A stretch of 64,000 nucleotides of DNA from Streptomyces umbrinus. GTDB taxonomy: Bacteria; Actinomycetota; Actinomycetes; Streptomycetales; Streptomycetaceae. The stretch is taken from NCBI RefSeq assembly GCF_030817415.1, contig NZ_JAUSZI010000002.1, positions 2,170,001 to 2,234,000 on the forward strand. The letters are read 5' to 3'. The translations under genes and the position numbers were made by a program. The notes under the pieces were generated by a model. It searched no databases. It had not been told where the DNA came from and saw nothing but the letters and a program-made list of their open reading frames with translations. The number at the start of each line of letters is the position of its first letter. Within the stretch, counting starts at the first letter, position 1. Below are positions 59,620 to 64,000 of this stretch, piece after piece.

Positions 59620-60279
59620 TCAGACGCGGTGGCCCACCACGGCGTCCAGGTGCGGCAGGTCGTGGTCCAGGCGCTCCCGCTTGGTGCGCAGATAGGTGAT
59701 GTTGTCCTCGCAGGGCGGGATCAGCAGCGGGACCTGCGCGTCGACCTTGATGCCGTTGCGGAGCAACGCCTCGCGCTTGCGCGGGTTGTTGGACAGCAGT
59801 CTCACGGAACGGACGCCGAGGTCGTGCAGGATGTCCGCGGCCACGCCGTAGTCGCGGGCGTCCACGGGCAGCCCGAGCGCGAGGTTCGCCTCGACGGTGT
59901 CGAGGCCCTCCGACTGGAGCTTCATCGCCTGGAGCTTGGCGAGCAGGCCGATCCCGCGGCCCTCGTGGCCCCGCAGATAGATGAGGATGCCGCGCCCTTC
60001 GGCCACGATCTCCCGCAGTGCGGTGGAGAGTTGGGGGCCGCACTCGCAGTGCCGGGATCCGAACGCGTCACCCGTGAGGCACTCGGAGTGCAGCCGGGTG
60101 AGCATTCCGTCTTTCTGGATGTCACCGTAGACCAGAGCCACTTGTTCGTCTCCGCGGGTACGGTCCAGGTAGCCGACGGCCTGGAAATCGCCGTACACCG
60201 TGGGCAGCGGGGCATTCACGACCCGCTCGACACCTGCGGAGTGGGCTTTCCCGGCGAGTACGCCATCTATTTCTGTCAT
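59620..60279 (-). CDS. ribA: GTP cyclohydrolase II, FAPy-forming type (Tyr to Met variant)
   Basis: The protein has 219 residues, a stand-alone GCH II without a DHBP synthase domain. The zinc cysteines are C67, C78 and C80 in HSECLTGDAFGSRHCECG; catalytic region YLRGHEGRGIGL and the C-terminal LLSNNPRKREALLRNGI are intact. At the position of E. coli Tyr105 (KIRAYALQ) it has Met119 (KLQAMKLQ). From memory, the S. coelicolor homologue SCO6655 with Met120 at this place stops at the formylated pyrimidine (FAPy) and does not release formate. So this copy probably does not serve riboflavin synthesis but starts another pathway. It is divergent, at 39 bases, from a creatininase-family gene. Confidence 0.92.
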   Translation of the reverse strand: MTEIDGVLAGKAHSAGVERVVNAPLPTVYGDFQAVGYLDRTRGDEQVALVYGDIQKDGMLTRLHSECLTGDAFGSRHCECGPQLSTALREIVAEGRGILIYLRGHEGRGIGLLAKLQAMKLQSEGLDTVEANLALGLPVDARDYGVAADILHDLGVRSVRLLSNNPRKREALLRNGIKVDAQVPLLIPPCEDNITYLRTKRERLDHDLPHLDAVVGHRV

Positions 60280-60318
60280 GATTCTGGTTCCTAAGCAGAG
60301 ACGAAAGGTCGCGAGAAC

Positions 60319-61110
60319 ATGGGCAATTCGGGCGGTTCGGAAATACGACTCACGGTGTCAGGACAGTTGCCGACAGACACCACGGAAGACGTACGCGCAC
60401 GAGGTGCCGGTACTGCCCAGCAGGTTGCCGTGCTTCCCGTGGGCAGCTTCGAGCAGCACGGTGCGTATCTTCCGCTGTCGACTGACACGCTCGTCGCGTG
60501 CGCGATAGCCCAAGAGGTCGCTGCCGCATTCCCCGTTCACCTCCTTCCTCCGGTGACGATCTCCTGCTCGCACGAACACGCGGCCTGGCCGGGAACGGTG
60601 AGCATTTCCTCCGTGACGCTCCATGCGGTGGTGCGGGACATTGCCGACTCGCTGCGTCGGTCGGGTGTGGACACCCTCGTCGTGGTCAATGGACATGGCG
60701 GCAATTACGTATTGGGCAATGTCGTGCAGGAATCCACCGCCGCCGGTGCCCGGATGGCTCTTTTCCCGGCCGCGGAGGACTGGGAGACGGCGCGTGAACA
60801 GGCCGGGATACAGACCTCGTTGCTCACCGATATGCACGCGGGGGAAATAGAGACCTCCATTCTGCTGCACAGGCACCCCGAATTGGTAAGGCCGGGTTAC
60901 GAGACCTCCGACTTCGAGGCCGACGACCGCCGGCAACTGCTCACGCTGGGCATGTCGGCCTATACCAAGTCCGGTGTCATCGGGCGCCCTTCGAGGGCGT
61001 CCGCCGAGAAGGGGAAGGAACTCCTCGCCTCGCTGGCCGACTCCTTCGGAGCGTACTTCTCGCTGCTGACATCGGAGACCGGGCTTCCTGCGGTCGTCGA
61101 TCGGCACTGA
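60319..61110 (+). CDS. Creatininase-family amidohydrolase (possible FAPy deformylase)
   Basis: The protein has 263 residues. The metal site of the family is complete: LPVGSFEQHGAYLPLSTDT (Glu, His, Asp), SCSHEHAAWPGTVS, VVNGHGGNYVLGN and LTDMHAGEIETSILL. Members include creatininase, MftE peptidase and the archaeal ArfB enzyme that deformylates the FAPy nucleotide in riboflavin/F420 synthesis. Next to a GCH II expected to leave the formyl group on, deformylation of FAPy is a precise prediction. The first 35 residues precede the domain and a later GTG at codon 13 is an alternative start. Its last 151 bases overlap the gene on the other strand. Confidence 0.87.
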   Translation: MGNSGGSEIRLTVSGQLPTDTTEDVRARGAGTAQQVAVLPVGSFEQHGAYLPLSTDTLVACAIAQEVAAAFPVHLLPPVTISCSHEHAAWPGTVSISSVTLHAVVRDIADSLRRSGVDTLVVVNGHGGNYVLGNVVQESTAAGARMALFPAAEDWETAREQAGIQTSLLTDMHAGEIETSILLHRHPELVRPGYETSDFEADDRRQLLTLGMSAYTKSGVIGRPSRASAEKGKELLASLADSFGAYFSLLTSETGLPAVVDRH

Positions 61111-62399
61111 GTGTCCCCGTTTCCATCCGCGCGGGCCGAGATCCGGGACGCCGGTGACTCCATGTGCGAGTCCGGACCCGGCTCGGCGGCCGCGTTCTCC
61201 TGCGGGCGCCGCAGCCCCGCGTACCAACGCGCCACCAGTACGGCGACACCGGGCAGGCTCGCGGCGAAGCTGAGCACGCCGTAGACCACGGCCACGGTCA
61301 GGCCCTGGGTCGCGCCCAGGCCCGCCGCGCCGAACGCCCAGGCGGTGACGCCTTCCCTGGGTCCCCAGCCGCCGACGTTCAGCGGCAGCCCCATGGCGAT
61401 CAGGGCGAGCAGTGCCAGGGGCACCAGCTCGGCGGCGGAGGCGGACGAGCCGGCCGCCCGGGCCGCGAGCAGGAACATCAGGACGTGTCCCGCGAGCACC
61501 ACGACCGACGAGATCAGGACGCCCGGCCAGCTTCCGCGGGCCAGCAGCGCCCCGCGCGCCTCGGTGAGCGCGGCGCGCACCGCGCGGTAGCGGCGGGACG
61601 CGCGCGGCGCCCGGCCCCTGCTGCGGACCGCGCCCACGGTGACGACCCCGCACAGCGAGACGGCGACCAGCAGCACGGCGAGGTGCCGGGTCTCGGTCAG
61701 TACCGGCGAGGGCTGGGTGAGCAGCACGGTCACGCCGACGGCGGCCAGGACCGCCTGTCCCGCGACCCGTTCGAGGACGACCGCGCGCACTCCGCGGCCG
61801 ACGTCGCCGGCGCTCTGTCCGTGCCGTACCGCGCGGTGCACGTCGCCGAGTACGCCGCCCGGCAGGGCCGCGTTGAGGAACAACGCGCGGTAGTAGTCCG
61901 CGACGGCCGGGCCCAGCGGCAGCCTGAGCTTCATCCCGCGGGCCACCACGCACCAGCGCCAGGCGCTGAACACAGTGGTCAGCAGGCCGATGCCGAGCGC
62001 CGCGAGGAGCGTCGGGCCGTCGATCCTGCGCAGGCCGTCCAGGAAGACCCCGGTGCCGAGCCGCCAGGTGAGCACGGTGAGGATCACGACGCCGGCGATG
62101 GTGCCGAAGTGGGTGCGCAGGACGCGGGAATCGAGGCGCGCCAGGACGGGACCCGCGACGCCGGCCAGCACCTTGCGCGGACCCGCGGTGGGCGTGTCCG
62201 CCGTCGCGTCGGCGCGGGCGGACCCGGTCTCGCCGTCCCCGCCGTTCTCGCCGTTCTCGCCGTTCTCGCCGTTCTCGCCGTCGAGGCGTACTCGTCCGGT
62301 CTCCCGTTCCTCCGCACCGCCGTCACGGACCGCCGACGACAGTTCGTCGTCCAGGGCGGCCAGTGACTGTGCCTCGTCCGCCATCGCCGGCGTGCTCAT
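60960..62399 (-). CDS. Lysylphosphatidylglycerol synthase TM-region / flippase-like membrane protein
   Basis: The protein has 479 residues with about eight helices (GVVILTVLTWRLGTGVFL, LLAALGIGLLTTVFSAW, VLLVAVSLCGVVTVGAV, GVLISSVVVLAGHVLMFLL, VAVVYGVLSFAASLPGVAV). FLNAALPGGVLGDVHRAVRH and VVLERVAGQAVLA are the UPF0104/LPG_synthase_TM signature. Only the integral-membrane half of MprF is present, without the tRNA-dependent transferase. A disordered N-terminus contains (GEN)4 encoded by a 9-bp repeat, and the hydrophilic C-terminus runs antisense into the creatininase gene. Beside a glycosyltransferase and a methyltransferase it may flip or export the product. Confidence 0.85.
   Translation of the reverse strand: MSTPAMADEAQSLAALDDELSSAVRDGGAEERETGRVRLDGENGENGENGENGGDGETGSARADATADTPTAGPRKVLAGVAGPVLARLDSRVLRTHFGTIAGVVILTVLTWRLGTGVFLDGLRRIDGPTLLAALGIGLLTTVFSAWRWCVVARGMKLRLPLGPAVADYYRALFLNAALPGGVLGDVHRAVRHGQSAGDVGRGVRAVVLERVAGQAVLAAVGVTVLLTQPSPVLTETRHLAVLLVAVSLCGVVTVGAVRSRGRAPRASRRYRAVRAALTEARGALLARGSWPGVLISSVVVLAGHVLMFLLAARAAGSSASAAELVPLALLALIAMGLPLNVGGWGPREGVTAWAFGAAGLGATQGLTVAVVYGVLSFAASLPGVAVLVARWYAGLRRPQENAAAEPGPDSHMESPASRISARADGNGDTQCRSTTAGSPVSDVSSEKYAPKESASEARSSFPFSADALEGRPMTPDLV
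62241..62276 (-). repeat. 9-bp tandem repeat encoding ENG units
   Basis: Four perfect copies of GCCGTTCTC (plus-strand sense) encode repeated Glu-Asn-Gly in the hydrophilic N-terminus of the flippase-like protein. Unit changes keep the frame, so only loop length would vary. Confidence 0.9.
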
Positions 62400-63463
62400 C
62401 AGGCTCCCCCTGTCGGGCGGGCCAGGGCGAGCAGGTCACTGTGGTGCACCACCACGCTCAACTGGCCCGCCTCGCAGGCCGCGAGGCGCTCCTTGAGGTA
62501 GGCGTCGGCGCGCTCGGCCAGTGCCGGGCGCTCCTCGACGGCCGCGCCGACCCAGCCGCGCAGCCACTCCGCGGTCAGCGCGGACTCGTCCGGGCCGAGG
62601 CGCCAGGCACTCGGGTGCACCCGGACCGTCGCGCCGTGCCGGGCGAAGGCGTCGCAGGCCGCGTTGATCGCTTCGGGGCCGAGCAGGTCGCCGCGCCGCT
62701 GGTGGGCGTTGAACGCGTCGGCGATCTCCTCGTCCAGCGGGTGGGCCGGGGCGAGTTCGACGCGTCCGACCACGGAGAGCGTCAGGAGCGCGGGGCAGCC
62801 GGCTCCGGCGCAGGCCGCGGCCAGGGCCTCGATCTCGTCCGTGGTGAGGACGTCAAGGAGCGCGGAGGCCGTCACCAGCGAGGCGCCGGCCAGGGCGTCC
62901 GCGGTCAGCCGGGCGACGTCGCCACGCTGTGTCTCCACCGTGACGCGGCTGCCGTCGGCGGCCGACCGGGGCGACCCGACGGCGGCGAAGTGCAGCAGAT
63001 AGGGGTCGCGGTCGTGCAGCACCCAGTGCTGGGGCCCGTCGAGCCGGGGCGCGAGCCAGCGGCCCATGGAGCCGGTGCCGCAGCCCAGGTCGTGGATGAC
63101 GAGTCCGCCACGCCCCGGCAGGTTCGCGAGCCGGATCCGCAGCGGGTCGAGCAGCTCGGCCGCCCGGGCGGCCGCGTCGACGGGCTCGCGCAGTTCCAGC
63201 CATTCGGGGGCGTAGCGGGTCGCGTCGTCGATGGCCTCGCCGCGGGTGCGGTCACCAAGCCGAATCGTTCCTGTGTCCCGCCCCTGGCCCGGAACCACGG
63301 CCTCGGTCTCGGTCGTCGTCATCTCGTCGCGTCCCCGCCCTGCCGTGTGCGTCCCCTCACCACGTCCCAGCGAGGCGGTGCTCGTCTCCTCGTCGAGGCC
63401 GGGCTCGGCCGTCGTCATGCCATGTCCTGGAATCCCGGCCGGCGTCGTGCTCGTACCGCTCAT
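62399..63463 (-). CDS. Class I SAM-dependent methyltransferase
   Basis: The protein has 354 residues. The SAM-binding motif I is VIHDLGCGTGSMGRWLAPRL with the acidic VLHDRDPYLLHF strand and SLVTASALLDVLTTDEI as later motifs. The first 60 residues are Thr/Gly/Glu-rich and low in complexity; an ATG at codon 48 (MTTTETEAV) could be the real start, but the ATGA overlap with the glycosyltransferase stop supports the long form. The stop overlaps the next start as ATGA too, so it is coupled to the flippase-like gene. Substrate unknown, probably an intermediate of this locus. Confidence 0.87.
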   Translation of the reverse strand: MSGTSTTPAGIPGHGMTTAEPGLDEETSTASLGRGEGTHTAGRGRDEMTTTETEAVVPGQGRDTGTIRLGDRTRGEAIDDATRYAPEWLELREPVDAAARAAELLDPLRIRLANLPGRGGLVIHDLGCGTGSMGRWLAPRLDGPQHWVLHDRDPYLLHFAAVGSPRSAADGSRVTVETQRGDVARLTADALAGASLVTASALLDVLTTDEIEALAAACAGAGCPALLTLSVVGRVELAPAHPLDEEIADAFNAHQRRGDLLGPEAINAACDAFARHGATVRVHPSAWRLGPDESALTAEWLRGWVGAAVEERPALAERADAYLKERLAACEAGQLSVVVHHSDLLALARPTGGA

Positions 63464-64000
63464 GCCGCCCCCCTCCTTGCCTCGCTCTTCAGTCGCCCCA
63501 GGACACCCGACAGACTCCGGGCCGTGGCGGCCCAGCCTCCGAGGGACGCCCGGCGGGCGCGCGCGGCGGCCTTGAGGCGACGGCGTACGTCGGCCTCGCC
63601 GAACCAGCCGCGCAGTTCGGCCGCGAGGGCCGCGGGGTTCTCCGGCGGCACGAGGAGCCCGGGCACCCCGCCGTCGGGCGCGCGCCCGACCGCCTCGGGG
63701 AGCCCGCCGACGTCCGTGGCCAGCACGGGGATACCGCGGGCGAGCGCCTCGGTGACGGCCATGCCGTACGTCTCGGCGTACGAGGTGAGGACCATGAGGT
63801 CGGCGGAGGCGTAGCTCGCGTCGAGGGCGGCGCCGGACTGGGGGCCGGCCAGGTGCAGCCGGTCGCCGAGGCCGTGCTGCTCGATCAGCGCCCGTAGCCC
63901 GGCCACGTACTCGGGGTCGTGGTCGAGGCCGCCGACGAGGACGCAGGTCCAGGGCAGGTCGGTGACCGCGGCGAGGGCCTCGACCAGTCGGTGCTGCCCC
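63460..64000 (-). CDS. Glycosyltransferase family 4 (5' end outside window)
   Basis: The last 180 residues are visible. The GT-B C-terminal domain is clear: EALAAVTDLPWTCVLVGGLD, DRLHLAGPQSGAALDASYAS, the donor-binding ExxxxxxxE motif in SYAETYGMAVTEALARGIPV, and LATDVGGLPEAVG. It transfers a sugar from a nucleotide- or lipid-linked donor. It is coupled to the methyltransferase by an ATGA overlap and is part of the minus-strand unit that continues beyond the window edge. Confidence 0.9.
   Translation of the reverse strand, partial: GQHRLVEALAAVTDLPWTCVLVGGLDHDPEYVAGLRALIEQHGLGDRLHLAGPQSGAALDASYASADLMVLTSYAETYGMAVTEALARGIPVLATDVGGLPEAVGRAPDGGVPGLLVPPENPAALAAELRGWFGEADVRRRLKAAARARRASLGGWAATARSLSGVLGRLKSEARRGAA

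Overview
The window is 64 kb of very GC-rich DNA whose gene style is that of a Streptomyces chromosome: strong third-position GC, GTG starts, ATGA stop/start overlaps, many Tat signal peptides, and the dispersed AGGGGCGCGGGGAACTGCGC palindrome. I see no rRNA, tRNA, CRISPR array, prophage or transposase. Nearly all of it is coding; only 49443-49798 is a sizeable stretch in which I see nothing.

Layout. 1-5379: the end of a GH2 beta-galactosidase, two Tat-exported phosphoesterase-type proteins and a PaaX regulator. 5459-10754: a four-gene acyl-CoA/aromatic acid operon (MaoC hydratase, acyl-CoA ligase, amidohydrolase, SDR), divergent from MarR and IclR regulators, with a MarR-type operator between. 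10934-15212: a NarL-type two-component system followed by an MMPL exporter. 15278-19401: a membrane-anchored unknown, an L,D-transpeptidase lipoprotein and a secreted GH16/CBM6 beta-glucanase behind a LacI-type operator. 19477-29540: an AraC regulator divergent from a tight pentose-phosphate operon (tkt, tal, zwf, opcA, pgi, gnd, phosphatase). 29767-32221: an unknown gene with an APC permease. 32520-37765: a shikimate/quinate catabolic set (3-dehydroshikimate dehydratase fusion, shikimate/quinate dehydrogenase, TetR, MHS transporter). 38007-45831: a sugar ABC system with an unrecognised enzyme, a ROK regulator and a sugar kinase. 46030-47946: a secreted PAP2 phosphatase. 48091-49425: a compact ATP-grasp RiPP (graspetide-type) locus. 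49799-55035: a serine hydrolase, a protein interrupted by a 7-bp microsatellite, and an NB-ARC/TPR protein with an altered P-loop. 55110-59474: a translationally coupled four-gene amino-acid operon (ornithine-cyclodeaminase family, FAD amine oxidase, two saccharopine-dehydrogenase types), the last gene frameshifted. 59620-64000: a GTP cyclohydrolase II carrying the FAPy-type Tyr-to-Met change, divergent from a creatininase-family amidohydrolase, then a flippase-like membrane protein, a methyltransferase and a glycosyltransferase running off the edge.

The best candidates for little-described biology are the 59.6-64 kb RibA-variant locus, the RiPP locus at 48-49.4 kb, the lysine/pipecolate/saccharopine operon, the unrecognised enzyme in the sugar ABC locus, and the possibly phase-variable gene at 51-52.9 kb. 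All functional statements rest on recognising motifs by eye and on memory of the families; no database search was run.
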